Origin: Streptomyces chrestomyceticus JCM 4735
GTDB taxonomy: Bacteria; Actinomycetota; Actinomycetes; Streptomycetales; Streptomycetaceae
Reading direction: 5' to 3'
DNA: 64,000 nucleotides
Assembly: GCF_003865135.1 (NCBI RefSeq)
Contig: NZ_BHZC01000001.1
Location: 8,556,001 to 8,620,000, forward strand
Shown here: one piece after another, positions 42,569 to 51,267 of the stretch
How the letters are laid out: each line of letters starts with the position of its first letter
How positions within the stretch are numbered: position 1 is the stretch's first letter
Made by a program: the position numbers and the translations under genes
Notes under the pieces: generated by a model
What the model was told of the DNA's origin: nothing
Seen by the model: only the letters and a program-made list of their open reading frames with translations
Databases searched by the model: none

Positions 42569-42705
42569 TCAGCCTGCGGATTCGCCCGCGTGCGGGCTAG
42601 GGACGCCCGCGCTGACCAGGGCGAAGAGGGCGATGCCGAGGAGGATGCGGTAGATGACGAACGGCATGAAGCTCTTCGTCGTGATGAACGTCATGAACAA
42701 GGCTA
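42569..42705 (-). pseudogene. 3' fragment of undecaprenyl-diphosphatase gene (uppP-like)
   Basis: About 40 residues, FMTFITTKSFMPFVIYRILL then GIALFALVSAG, match the last membrane segment of UppP/BacA, where RFVTTRSFTPFAVYRI-type sequence ends the protein. Everything upstream is replaced by an unrelated fragment that ends at 42703. A rearrangement boundary therefore lies here. Confidence 0.6.
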
Positions 42706-42940
42706 CGAGTACAACTCCTTCGCCTGCCTGACCTGCGCATTCATCCACTCCGCGAGACCGAATGGGAGGGGGATGGGAGAAGCGGCCGTCCAATCCGCCC
42801 CAAGCGTTGCCAGGAACCTCATCCAGCGCTCTTGGAGTGACTCCATGATGGCGCGTTCCATGGCCGGGGTGCGCAGCGGCAGGGCGTCGTGCCGGGCCGG
42901 CCGCAGCTCGCCCCCGGCGGTGTAGCGACGGTATCCGGCC
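42703..42940 (-). pseudogene. C-terminal fragment of unknown gene
   Basis: A frame ending in TAG at 42703 reads PAMERAIMESLQERWMRFLA, TLGADWTAASPIPLPFGLAE, WMNAQVRQAKELYS. It has real-looking amphipathic character but no start or upstream domain. It may derive from a mobile element; not recognised. Confidence 0.4.
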
Positions 42941-42962
42941 GGGGCGGGGCGGTGCCGGGAAC

Positions 42963-43270
42963 TCAGAGGCGGATGCGGACGGTGTCGCGGTCAAGGAGGT
43001 ATTCCCAGGACAGGTGCGGGCCGGGGAACAGGCGGTAGTGGCGGGGCGGGCAGGAGCAGGCCGGCCAGGTGTGCCCACAGAACCGAGGCGTCCTCTGGGC
43101 TCGCGTCGGGTGGCGGCAGGACGGTGATGAACTGTGCACCTCGGGCGAGGATCCGGTTGGTGCGATGCTGCTGCTACGTGCGGCCGAGGTACAGGAGGAG
43201 GACGCTGATGGCCAGGCTGATGGCGACAGTGGGCCCCCAGGTGGTCAGCGTGTCGCCGAGGTGGGTGAGC
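42963..43270 (-). pseudogene. relic of conjugation-type ATPase gene
   Basis: Fragments in two frames: LGDTLTTWGPTVAISLAISV (membrane segment), then ILARGAQFITVLPPPDASPE and DASVLWAHLAGLLLP, then, in another frame, RHYRLFPGPHLSWEYLLDRD. The PPPD...ALW.HL.GLL...HL.WEY order matches the N-terminal region of Streptomyces type IV/conjugal-transfer ATP-binding proteins as I recall it. Contains a stop and a frameshift and lacks the ATPase core. Confidence 0.45.
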
Positions 43271-44250
43271 AGGACGCCCGGTCGGCGGCCTGGATGATGC
43301 GCGAGTTGACTGCGCGCGCTGAGGCCACCTGCTCGGTGATCTCCGCGCGCAGCCAGGTGTTCTCCAGGCACAGCCGGATCGCGGCACCCACGGCGGCGAG
43401 CAGTTCCCGGTCGTCGTCGAGTGCGACGTCGTGGACGAGTACGGTGGTGGGCTTGCCGTTGCGTTCGGCCACGGGGGTGGTGTCGGACCCGGTCCCGGGG
43501 GGCAGGCGCAGTAACTCGCCGCCCGGGGAGAGGTAGGCGCTGACCTGCTCGTTCCACAGCCCCAGCAGCGCGATCTCCGTCAGGTCGGACAGCAGCGTGA
43601 CTGTCATCATCGGGGTCGCGGCCCCCTGTGACGGCTGCCGCGGGAAGAGGGCGTACAGCACGTCCCAGCCGAAAAAGGCCAGGGGCAGGGCCACGACGAT
43701 CCCGACCGGCAGTGGACACGACGGCGGGCCTTCGAGCTCGTGCGCCGGCGCCGGACGAGGATTACCACGCACGCGGCGGTCAGCAGTTGGCCGAGGCATC
43801 GGTAGACCAGGTCGACGGCCTTGAAGAGGGCGATGAGCGGGGAGCGGGCGGCTGTCCCGGCCGTCCTCGCCCGGCGGCCGCGCAGGCCGCGACCACGAAA
43901 AGCGAGAAGGCGTCCGCCAGTACGAAGCCGCTGGTGGCCAGCGCCTGGACAGTGAGCGCCACCGCGCAGACGCCGCGCGCCGTGCCGGCCCGCCAGATGA
44001 CCGACGGTGACGCCCAGGACAGCGCGACCACACCGGCCATGACGAGTCCGAGCCCCACCTGACCTGCCGGAAGGCGGACCGCATCGGGGAAGTGGAGCAC
44101 TCCGGCCGTCAGATAGAGGCCAGGCTGTAGCCCATGGTGTAGGCGAGTGCGTGGCCGCGAGGACGCGCTGCGGCGGAGTGTGGTGTCCGGTATCAGGCGG
44201 GGCGCGCGGGACTCCACGTCCCAGGTGAAGAAGCGGGGGCCCGGCAAGCC
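43270..44250 (-). pseudogene. degraded sensor histidine kinase
   Basis: One frame gives LPLAFFGWDVLYALFPRQPS (membrane end), SDLTEIALLGLWNEQVSAYL and KPTTVLVHDVALDDDRELLA then AAIRLCLENTWLRAEITEQV, the GAF-like part and linker helix of a Streptomyces histidine kinase. Upstream, other frames give hydrophobic segments (VGLGLVMAGVVALSWASPSV, VQALATSGFVLADAFSLFVV). The dimerisation His and ATPase domain are missing, cut off where the conjugation relic begins. Several frameshifts; clearly dead. Confidence 0.6.
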
Positions 44251-44309
44251 TTTGGCACGTCACTCGCACTATCAAGAGTGTTGCCCCGGCTGCCCGGGCC
44301 CCCGCCTGA

Positions 44310-46385
44310 TCAGCCGATGGGCTCGGCCACGACGAGCTGGAACCGCTCGAAGGACAGCTTGACGGTGTTGTGCTGAGCAGTGGCGGTTCCGAGTGACTTG
44401 CCGGTGAACGGGTCGGTCAGGCGGTACCGCCTGCGGCCCAGACCGCGCAGCTCGACCGTCCCGTCCCACTGGTCGGCGTAGAAGGCGTAGTGGAGGGTCC
44501 GCTTCTTGGCCACGACATGCGCCTCGGGCTTGTCGAAACCGATGTCGTACAGCTCACCGCGGTACTCGCCGGTGGGCAGCATGTTCTTCTCGTACAGGGA
44601 CACCCACTTGCGCCAGAGGACCTCCTTCTCCGGGGTGAGGTCGGTCGCCTTGTCCGGGGCTCCGGCTCCGGGGAGGGTGAACTTGGTCGACAGGACGGCT
44701 CCGACCCCGTAAGAGGACGCGAAGTCGTTCCCGCCGTCGCTCAGTTCGACGTGGTCGCCGGCGTAGCTGCTGCCCGCGCCCATCAGCGCCTTCATCGACT
44801 TGCCCTTGCTGCGGACCTGGTAGGAGGACTCCGGGTCCGAGCTGGGGTACTGGTCGACGTAGGGCAGGTTGTGGAAGGCGAAGGCGGTGCCGCAGGGGCA
44901 GAGCTCGACGAGGGCGTCGGGGTTCGCCTCGTGCGCGGCTTCGTGGATCGCCTTCCAGAACAGGGCCACGCCCTCGGTGGATTCCTCGGGGCGGGCGTGC
45001 CGGTGCTTCGGGTTGTAGCAGGGCGCGACGCTGTTGAGGTGCTGGCCGTCGATCTTGAGCCCCTCGTAACCCCAGTCGCCGATGAACCTCTTCGCCTGCT
45101 CGACGAAGTAGTCCACCGTCGGCTGGTAGGCCGGACAGAGGGTGTAGGCGTCCCACCAGGTGACGTCCTGCTTGTTGCCGTCGCGGTCCAGCAGCAGCAT
45201 GTCGGGCCGGTCCCGGAACAGGTTGCTGTCGGGGTCCGCCGCCAGCGGGGCCCACCACAGGCGCGGCCGCAGGCCGGCGTCCCGTATCTCTTTGGTGAAG
45301 GCCCGCATGTCCGCTTCGCCGCGCGGGAACTTCGCCGTGTCGATGTCCCAGTCGCCCTCGTTGGTCTGCCAGCCGTCGTCGAGCGCGGCCCAGCGCAGAC
45401 CGACCTCGTGCGCCTTCGGCAGCGTTTTGGTGACCTGCTCGGTGGCGAAGTTGCGCTCGTAGCCCCAGGCACACCAGATGGGCTCGAAGGCCGAGGCAGG
45501 GACCTCGGGGGCGCGCCGGCCAATGTCGCTCATGTAGTCGCGGTACCGCTGGAGCGGCACGAAGTGGTCGCCCGGGAGGGCGGTCAGGAACGTGGTGTCG
45601 GTGCTGAGCCGACGGCCCGGCCTCAGGGTGCGGGCGGTGTCGTCCTGGATGGCGATGCTCGCTCCGGCGTCGGTCTTGCGGACCGGCATGCGCAGGACCG
45701 TCGCCACGGGCTCGACATGTCCGACGGAGAGGCCCGCGCCGCGGCGCCAGACGGTCGCCAGCGGGGTGCCGCCGCCGTAGTCGGAGGAGTCCATCCCCAA
45801 CGAGTTCTCCTGGACATAGCCGTCTTTCACCGGCATCACCCAGTCGCGGCGGTCCGTGTACGTGGTGCCGGAGAAGGTGTAGAAGCCGCCGGGAGTCTCC
45901 AGGAGTTCGTGGGCTCCGTTGCGCCACCCGGTCACCTTCAGCGCCGTGGAGGACCTGTTGGTGTAGGTCACCTGCATCACGATCATGCCGGTCAGACGCT
46001 CGAAGGAGGTCAGCACGACCGTCTTCCGTACGCCTTCCTCGGACGTGCCCTCGATCGTCACCCGGACACCGGCGCCGTGGCGGGGGTGCCGGGTGGCGCG
46101 GGTCCGGTGCCCTCGGTAGGTGAACGCCTCGATGGCCTTACCGCCCACCAGCAGGGCCTCGCCGGCGTCGAAGCGGGTGAGGCCGACGCCCTTGAGCGCC
46201 ACCCGGCTGCGCAGTTGGTCGTCGAACTCCAGGGTGATGGAGGTGTCGCCGACTCCGACGAGGTCAGGCTCCGACTTCGGTGCGGCGGCCGCGGGTGAGA
46301 CGCCCATGACCACGGCGGGGAAGGCGGCCAGGCCGGCACCTCCCAGCGCCACCTTCAGTACGCTTCGCCGGTTCATGTCCGTCAT
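44310..46385 (-). CDS. secreted GH36-type alpha-galactosidase / alpha-N-acetylgalactosaminidase
   Basis: A 691-residue glycosidase with a Tat-type signal (NRRSVLKVALGGAGLAAFPA). An N-terminal beta-supersandwich (45-290) precedes the barrel. Barrel landmarks are WAALDDGWQTN (332-342), the catalytic nucleophile Asp446 in GLKIDGQHLN, and a likely acid/base Asp517 in YPSSDPESSYQVR. A C-terminal beta domain ends the chain. GH36 enzymes release alpha-linked galactose or N-acetylgalactosamine. Next to kbaYZ, agaS and an amino-sugar kinase, an alpha-galactosaminide or alpha-GalNAc substrate is a strong possibility. ATG at 46385 with AGAGAG upstream. It is divergent from the GntR gene. Confidence 0.85.
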   Translation of the reverse strand: MTDMNRRSVLKVALGGAGLAAFPAVVMGVSPAAAAPKSEPDLVGVGDTSITLEFDDQLRSRVALKGVGLTRFDAGEALLVGGKAIEAFTYRGHRTRATRHPRHGAGVRVTIEGTSEEGVRKTVVLTSFERLTGMIVMQVTYTNRSSTALKVTGWRNGAHELLETPGGFYTFSGTTYTDRRDWVMPVKDGYVQENSLGMDSSDYGGGTPLATVWRRGAGLSVGHVEPVATVLRMPVRKTDAGASIAIQDDTARTLRPGRRLSTDTTFLTALPGDHFVPLQRYRDYMSDIGRRAPEVPASAFEPIWCAWGYERNFATEQVTKTLPKAHEVGLRWAALDDGWQTNEGDWDIDTAKFPRGEADMRAFTKEIRDAGLRPRLWWAPLAADPDSNLFRDRPDMLLLDRDGNKQDVTWWDAYTLCPAYQPTVDYFVEQAKRFIGDWGYEGLKIDGQHLNSVAPCYNPKHRHARPEESTEGVALFWKAIHEAAHEANPDALVELCPCGTAFAFHNLPYVDQYPSSDPESSYQVRSKGKSMKALMGAGSSYAGDHVELSDGGNDFASSYGVGAVLSTKFTLPGAGAPDKATDLTPEKEVLWRKWVSLYEKNMLPTGEYRGELYDIGFDKPEAHVVAKKRTLHYAFYADQWDGTVELRGLGRRRYRLTDPFTGKSLGTATAQHNTVKLSFERFQLVVAEPIG

Positions 46386-46469
46386 GTCGAACTCTCTTTC
46401 GGTCGTGCGTGCCCGACTGGGGCAGCCGCCTTGTGTCCGTCGTTGGGGATCGTCAACGTCGAGCCGCAC

Positions 46470-46790
46470 GTTCGCGACGAAGCGACCGTCCGTAGAGCTG
46501 GTCGATATCTGGTCTGCTACCGGTTTTCGCAGTAGGGCGGCTGGGTCGGGGACGGCGTACCGTCCGAACGGGTGCCCCAGTGCGAGGTCGTCGTCGGCAG
46601 TAGCAGGCAGACATCCTCGGTGAGCTGCGACAACGGTGCCTCGATCACCGGCGGGTGCCCGAGGCGCGGCGCAACGGAAAGTCGCTCACCGGCGACTTCT
46701 TCAGCATCGGGTGGCCTGCTTCGGGAACGTAAGCGGTATGCGAGTGTCATGTCAACGGGTGCCTTCTGAACGGTGGTTCGCGTCGTCGAG
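46470..46790. other. intergenic region between glycosidase and GntR gene
   Basis: About 320 bases. A minus-strand frame (46517-46750) is open but has no family similarity or ribosome site. The region presumably holds the glycosidase promoter; no copy of the GntR operator motif is found near the glycosidase start. Confidence 0.35.
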
Positions 46791-46794
46791 CAAA

Positions 46795-46815
46795 TTGGTA
46801 TGCTTCTGGTATGAC
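46795..46815. promoter_or_regulatory. GntR-type operator overlapping the gntR start codon
   Basis: TTGGTATGCTTCTGGTATGAC contains two TGGTAT half-sites 11 bases apart in direct orientation. The same 21-base pattern recurs inverted before kbaZ at 47650-47670 (16 of 21 identical). Its second half covers the annotated ATG. Confidence 0.6.
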
Positions 46816-47599
46816 AGATGCGCGAACGTCGATGCCCAAAGGTCTGTTCGGTGACGATGTCCTCCCGTTGTACGAGCGCACAGCCGCGCGGTTGCTCGAC
46901 GACCTGCGCGCCGCTGCCGCCCGCCCCGGTGACCGGCTGCCCTCCGAGCGGGCTCTGGTCGACCGGTACGCCGTGTCGCGTGTGACGCTGCGAGCGGCCC
47001 TCGCGCAATTGGAGTCGCGGGGCATCGTGCGGCCGTCGTCGTCGCGCGGGTGGTTCGTCGCCGAGCTCGGTCTGCTCCCCGAGGCGACGCCGACGTCCGC
47101 CTCGGCGGCCCCGCAGGTCCAGGGGTTCGCCGACTACGCGCAGGCCAACGGCTTGACGACGGCCGGCAAGGTGCTCTCCGCCACCGTTCGCCCGGCCACG
47201 GTGTCCGAGGCAGAGCAGCTCCGGATCGCTCCGGGCGCCGATCTCTTCGACCTCCACCGACTCCGCTTCCTCGACGGTCTGCTCGTCGTGCTGGAGCACA
47301 ACCGGCTTCCGTTGGCGGCCTGTCCTGCCCTGGCCGAGACCGACTTCACCACGGCCTCGCTCTACGCCACCCTGCGCGCCGCCGACCCGCCGCAACTGCC
47401 CCGCGTCGCCGACTATTCGGTCGAGGCCCGCCACCCGACGCCACGGGAGATCGAGCTGTTCGAGATCGAGGAGACCATGCCGATGCTCGTCGCGACCCAG
47501 CTCACGTCCAACCAGGAATCACGCCCGATCGAGCTGACCGTCCAGGTCTACCGGGGGGACCGCTACCGGTTCCGGGCCTCCATCACCAACCAGTCTTAA
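46811..47599 (+). CDS. GntR-family (UTRA) regulator of the amino-sugar cluster
   Basis: A 262-residue regulator. Winged helix (about 18-80) contains YERTAARLLDDLRAAAARPG and LVDRYAVSRVTLRAALAQLE; the UTRA ligand domain (110-255) ends ELTVQVYRGDRYRFRASI. UTRA/HutC regulators bind sugar phosphates and repress catabolic operons, AgaR/NagR style. No ribosome site precedes the ATG; the transcript may be leaderless, or translation may begin at ATG 46832. The operator over the start suggests tight autoregulation. Target is the kbaZ operon downstream. Confidence 0.85.
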   Translation: MTDARTSMPKGLFGDDVLPLYERTAARLLDDLRAAAARPGDRLPSERALVDRYAVSRVTLRAALAQLESRGIVRPSSSRGWFVAELGLLPEATPTSASAAPQVQGFADYAQANGLTTAGKVLSATVRPATVSEAEQLRIAPGADLFDLHRLRFLDGLLVVLEHNRLPLAACPALAETDFTTASLYATLRAADPPQLPRVADYSVEARHPTPREIELFEIEETMPMLVATQLTSNQESRPIELTVQVYRGDRYRFRASITNQS

Positions 47600-47649
47600 C
47601 CGATCACCAACCGGACTTGGACGATCGCCGCGGGTCTGCCGTCGGCTGT

Positions 47650-47670
47650 GCAATACCAGTCGCATACCAG
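47650..47670. promoter_or_regulatory. second GntR-type operator, upstream of kbaZ operon
   Basis: On the minus strand it reads CTGGTATGCGACTGGTATTGC, matching the gntR operator. It lies immediately upstream of a TTGACG promoter, so control could be by steric repression or by interaction with the first operator. Confidence 0.6.
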
Positions 47671-47680
47671 AATAAGACTA

Positions 47681-47710
47681 TTGACGACCCCAAAATAAGA
47701 CCAGTACTGT
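47681..47710 (+). promoter_or_regulatory. SigA-type promoter of kbaZ operon
   Basis: TTGACG (47681-47686) and TACTGT (47705-47710) with 18-base spacing. It gives a leader of about 60 bases to the kbaZ ATG. Confidence 0.55.
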
Positions 47711-47775
47711 CCGGCGTGAGCCGCAGGCCATGACGACGGATCGGCTTGAGATACTCGTCGAGTAAGGGGTTGGCA

Positions 47776-49071
47776 ATGCAGAGCCCGTTGAGCGAGGTGG
47801 TCCGGCGTCAGAAGGCCGGACAGCCGCAGGGCATCACCTCGGTGTGTTCGGCTCATCCGCTGGTCATCGAAGCAGCCGTGGTACAAGCACGGGAGACCGG
47901 CGGTCAGGCACTGGTGGAGGCGACCTCGAACCAGGTCGACCAGTACGGCGGTTACACGGGCATGCGGCCCGCGGACTTCCGCGACCTCGTGTACGGCATC
48001 GCCGCCGAAAGTGGTCTGCCACTGGACCGCGTGATTCTCGGCGGCGACCACCTCGGACCGAACCGGTGGCGGTCCCTGACGCCCGACGAGGCGATGGAGC
48101 GGGCCGACGCCCTGGTCGCCGCCTATGTGGCGGCGGACTTCACCAAGATTCACCTGGACTGCAGCTTCGCCTGCGCCGGTGACCCCGTACCGCTGACCGA
48201 CGACGTGGTCGCCGAACGCGCCGCGCGGCTGATCCGGGTGGCCGAGGAGACGGCCGGCCCCGAACGGGCCGAGCAGATCCGGTACGTGATCGGTACCGAG
48301 GTGCCCACACCCGGCGGCGCGCACGAGACGCTCCACGCGCTCGCCCCGACCACGCCCGAGGCGGCGCGCACCACTCTGGAGCAGCACCGCAAGGCGTTCG
48401 CCCAGCACGGCATCGACGAGGTCTGGCCGCGCGTCATGGCCCTCGTGGTCCAGCCGGCCGTCGAGTTCGACCATGTGCAGGTCGTCGACTACCGGCGCGA
48501 GCTGACCGAGGAACTGCGCAAGGTCCTCGACGACGAGCCCACCATGGTCTACGAGGCCCACTCGACCGACTACCAGACCGTCGAGGCGCTCACCGCGCTG
48601 GTCGAGGACCACTGGGCGGTCCTCAAGGTGGGCCCCGGGCTGACCTTCGCCCTGCGCGAGGCGCTGTTCGCCCTCGCCGCGATCGAGGACGAGCTGGTCC
48701 CGGCCGCCGCGCGGTCACGCCTTCCCGAGGTCGTCGAGGAGCGGATGCTCGCCGAGCCCGCCAAGTGGGAGGGCTACTACCCGGGCAGCGCTGCCGAGCA
48801 GGGCCTCGCACGCCGCTACAGCTACAGCGACCGGATGCGCTACTACTGGCCCGACCCTGAGATCGAAAAGGCCCAGGCCCGGCTGATGGACAACCTCTCG
48901 GCCATGGACATCCCCCTGCCGCTGCTCAGCGCCCACCTCCCCCTCCAGTACGCCCGTGTCCGCCACGGCGAGCTCGCCGCCCGGCCGCGCGACCTGGTCG
49001 TGGACCACGTCCGCGACGTTCTGCGTGGCTACGACCGCGCCTCCGACCCCCGCCTGATGGAGCACGTGTGA
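47776..49071 (+). CDS. kbaZ: D-tagatose-bisphosphate aldolase, class II, non-catalytic subunit
   Basis: A 431-residue KbaZ/GatZ-type subunit needed for activity and stability of the KbaY aldolase. It has GITSVCSAHPLVIEAAVVQA at the N-terminus, GGDHLGPNRWRSLTPDEAME, KIHLDCSFACAGD, GTEVPTPGG, and the C-terminal EGYYPGSAAEQGLARRYSYS, all family hallmarks. AAGGGG precedes the ATG. First gene of an operon: its stop overlaps agaS by GTGA. The pathway splits tagatose 1,6-bisphosphate to DHAP and glyceraldehyde 3-phosphate. Catalytic subunit KbaY is encoded 3 kb downstream. Confidence 0.92.
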   Translation: MQSPLSEVVRRQKAGQPQGITSVCSAHPLVIEAAVVQARETGGQALVEATSNQVDQYGGYTGMRPADFRDLVYGIAAESGLPLDRVILGGDHLGPNRWRSLTPDEAMERADALVAAYVAADFTKIHLDCSFACAGDPVPLTDDVVAERAARLIRVAEETAGPERAEQIRYVIGTEVPTPGGAHETLHALAPTTPEAARTTLEQHRKAFAQHGIDEVWPRVMALVVQPAVEFDHVQVVDYRRELTEELRKVLDDEPTMVYEAHSTDYQTVEALTALVEDHWAVLKVGPGLTFALREALFALAAIEDELVPAAARSRLPEVVEERMLAEPAKWEGYYPGSAAEQGLARRYSYSDRMRYYWPDPEIEKAQARLMDNLSAMDIPLPLLSAHLPLQYARVRHGELAARPRDLVVDHVRDVLRGYDRASDPRLMEHV

Positions 49072-50225
49072 CCACGCCTTCCGGCCCGCTGTCCCTGGAC
49101 GACGGCGCCGCCCACACCGTCCGCGAGATCACCCAGCAGCCCGCCCTGTGGCGGGAGGTCGATCGGATCGTCGCGGCCTCGCGGGAGTCGCTGGATGCCT
49201 TCGTGCGTCCGCTCGTCGCCCGCGGTGACCTGCGCGTCGTACTCACCGGTGCCGGGACCTCCGCGTTCGCCGGCCAGGTGCTCCAGCCCGCCCTGGCCCG
49301 GCGCCTGGGACGCCGCGTCGACGCGGTCCCCACCACGGACCTCGTCGCCGACCCCCGCGGCTGTCTCGCCGAGGACGTTCCCACGCTGCTGGTCTCCTTC
49401 GCGCGCTCGGGCGACAGCCCGGAGTCCGTGGCCGCCACCGCCCTGGCCGACCAGGTCCTCTCCGAGGTGCACCATCTCGTGGTCACCTGCAACGAGCAGG
49501 GCCGCCTGGCCCGCGAGCACGCGAAGCTGCCGAAGTCCCACGTGCTGCTGATGCCGGCCGCGTCCAACGACCGCGGTTTCGCCATGACGTCGAGCTTCAC
49601 GTGCATGACGCTCGCGGCACTGCTCGCTCTCGGCGGCAGCGCCTACGACGGGGTCGCCGAACGCCTGGCCGAGGCGGTCGAGTCGATCTGCGAGAGCGAC
49701 GCCGTGGACCGTACCGTCGGCGCCCTCGTGGCCCGCGCACCCGAGCGCATCGTCTTCCTGGGCAGCGGCCCGCTGAAGGGCCTCGCCGAGGAGTCGGCGC
49801 TGAAGGTGCTCGAACTCACCGGTGGGAGGCTCATGGCCGTCTCGGAGACCTCGCTGGGATTCCGGCACGGCCCCAAGGCGGTGCTCAACGACCGTTCGGT
49901 CGTCGTGGTGTACATGTCGAACGACCCCTACACCCGCAAGTACGACCAGGACATCGCCGCGGAGCTGCGCGGAAATCTTCCCGCCGGCAGCGTCGTCACG
50001 GTCTCCGCGGGCCCCGACGCGGAAGCGGAAGGCAACGACGCCTGGCCGCTGCCGGGCCTCGACGGCGTCGAGGACGTTGCCCTGGCGCTGTCCGCTGTGG
50101 TGTACGCCCAGCTCATCGCCCTGCGCGCCTCCCAGGCCCGGGGCCTGCGGGCCGACAACCCGTTCCCCTCGGGTGAGGTCAACCGCGTAGTGCAGGGCGT
50201 GACCCTGCACTCCTTGCACAACTGA
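49068..50225 (+). CDS. agaS: galactosamine-6-phosphate isomerase/deaminase (AgaS, SIS domains)
   Basis: A 385-residue protein with two SIS domains (about 55-190 and 220-350). The first has LTGAGTSAFAGQVLQPALAR and LLVSFARSGDSPESVAATAL; the second has IVFLGSGPLKGLAEESALKV followed by the SETSLGFRHGPKAVLNDRSV loop. AgaS converts galactosamine 6-phosphate to tagatose 6-phosphate with loss of ammonia. Its GTG overlaps the kbaZ stop by four bases, so they are translationally coupled. Length and motif order are normal. Confidence 0.9.
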   Translation: MTTPSGPLSLDDGAAHTVREITQQPALWREVDRIVAASRESLDAFVRPLVARGDLRVVLTGAGTSAFAGQVLQPALARRLGRRVDAVPTTDLVADPRGCLAEDVPTLLVSFARSGDSPESVAATALADQVLSEVHHLVVTCNEQGRLAREHAKLPKSHVLLMPAASNDRGFAMTSSFTCMTLAALLALGGSAYDGVAERLAEAVESICESDAVDRTVGALVARAPERIVFLGSGPLKGLAEESALKVLELTGGRLMAVSETSLGFRHGPKAVLNDRSVVVVYMSNDPYTRKYDQDIAAELRGNLPAGSVVTVSAGPDAEAEGNDAWPLPGLDGVEDVALALSAVVYAQLIALRASQARGLRADNPFPSGEVNRVVQGVTLHSLHN

Positions 50226-50274
50226 TCAAAGGCATCAACGGCGCGGCTCCAGGGCGCCGGACGGAGGTACAACG

Positions 50275-51267
50275 ATGTTCCTAGGTGTCGACGGTGGCGG
50301 TACGAAAACCGCCTTCTGCCTGGTCGACCGCGGCGGACAAGTCGTGGCACGAGCGCAGGCGGCAAGCTCGTACTACTTCTCCCACGGCATCGAACTCGTC
50401 GGGCGTGTGCTGGGGGAAGGCGTCGACGCCGTCTGTGCGGCGGCCGAGCTGACCCCCGCCGACATCGAGTACGCCTTTTTCGGCCTGCCCGGTTACGGAG
50501 AGGCGGCCCGCGATCTGCCCGTCCTGCACGCGACCCCGCGAGCCGTGCTCGGACACGACCGCTACGCCTGCGACAACGACATGGTCTGCGGCTGGGCCGG
50601 TTCACTGGGCGCGGCCGACGGCATCAACGTCGTCAGCGGCACCGGCTCCATGACCTACGGCGAGCGGCTGGGCCTGGGCGTGCGCGTCGGTGGCTGGAGC
50701 GAGATGTTCGGCGATGAGGGATCGGCGCACTGGATCGCGGTCCGCGGCCTCAACGCCTTCTCGCGGATGAGCGACGGACGGCTCCCCGAGGGCCCCCTGG
50801 CCCAGGTGTTCCGGCGCCACCTGGATCTCGCGTCCGACCTCGACGTGATCGACGTGGTCCACAACCAGTGGCAGGGCGACCGCAGCCGGATCGCCGCGCT
50901 CAGCCGCTCGGTGGCCGAGGCGGCCGGTCTGGGAGACGAGGCCGCCTCGGCGATCCTCGCCGAGGCCGGCCGGGAACTCGCCCTGATCGTCGACGTCACC
51001 CGCGAGCGGCTGGAGTTCGGCCCGGACGAGACCGTACCGGTCTCCTACTCGGGCGGCACCTTCGGCGCCGACGTGGTTCTGGAGGCGTTCGCCACCGGAC
51101 TGAAGAATCGTTCCACCCACTACGAACTGCGACAACCTCTGTACGAGCCCGTCGTAGGTGCCGCCCTGTACGCGGCGAAAATCGCCGGAACCCCGCTCGA
51201 CCAGCCCGCGCTCGAAGCGCTGCGCATGGCCTCCGGGATCTCTGCCTCAAGAGGGGAAGACCGATGA
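50275..51267 (+). CDS. N-acetylhexosamine/hexosamine kinase (BadF/BcrA ATPase family)
   Basis: A 330-residue ASKHA-fold kinase. The phosphate-1 loop is FLGVDGGGTKTAFCLVDRGG (2-21), the second is NVVSGTGSMTYGER (about 119-132), and the adenosine motif is GGWSEMFGDEGSAHW then SYSGGTFGADVVLEAF. The family phosphorylates N-acetylglucosamine and related sugars at C6. In this operon it probably makes galactosamine 6-phosphate or N-acetylgalactosamine 6-phosphate from free intracellular sugar, replacing the PTS of enterobacterial aga clusters. GGAGG precedes the ATG; ATGA overlap with the next gene. Confidence 0.87.
   Translation: MFLGVDGGGTKTAFCLVDRGGQVVARAQAASSYYFSHGIELVGRVLGEGVDAVCAAAELTPADIEYAFFGLPGYGEAARDLPVLHATPRAVLGHDRYACDNDMVCGWAGSLGAADGINVVSGTGSMTYGERLGLGVRVGGWSEMFGDEGSAHWIAVRGLNAFSRMSDGRLPEGPLAQVFRRHLDLASDLDVIDVVHNQWQGDRSRIAALSRSVAEAAGLGDEAASAILAEAGRELALIVDVTRERLEFGPDETVPVSYSGGTFGADVVLEAFATGLKNRSTHYELRQPLYEPVVGAALYAAKIAGTPLDQPALEALRMASGISASRGEDR

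Noticed and set aside
46517..46750. Minus-strand frame before gntR
   Set aside because: No ribosome site, no family similarity and atypical composition; more likely promoter DNA.
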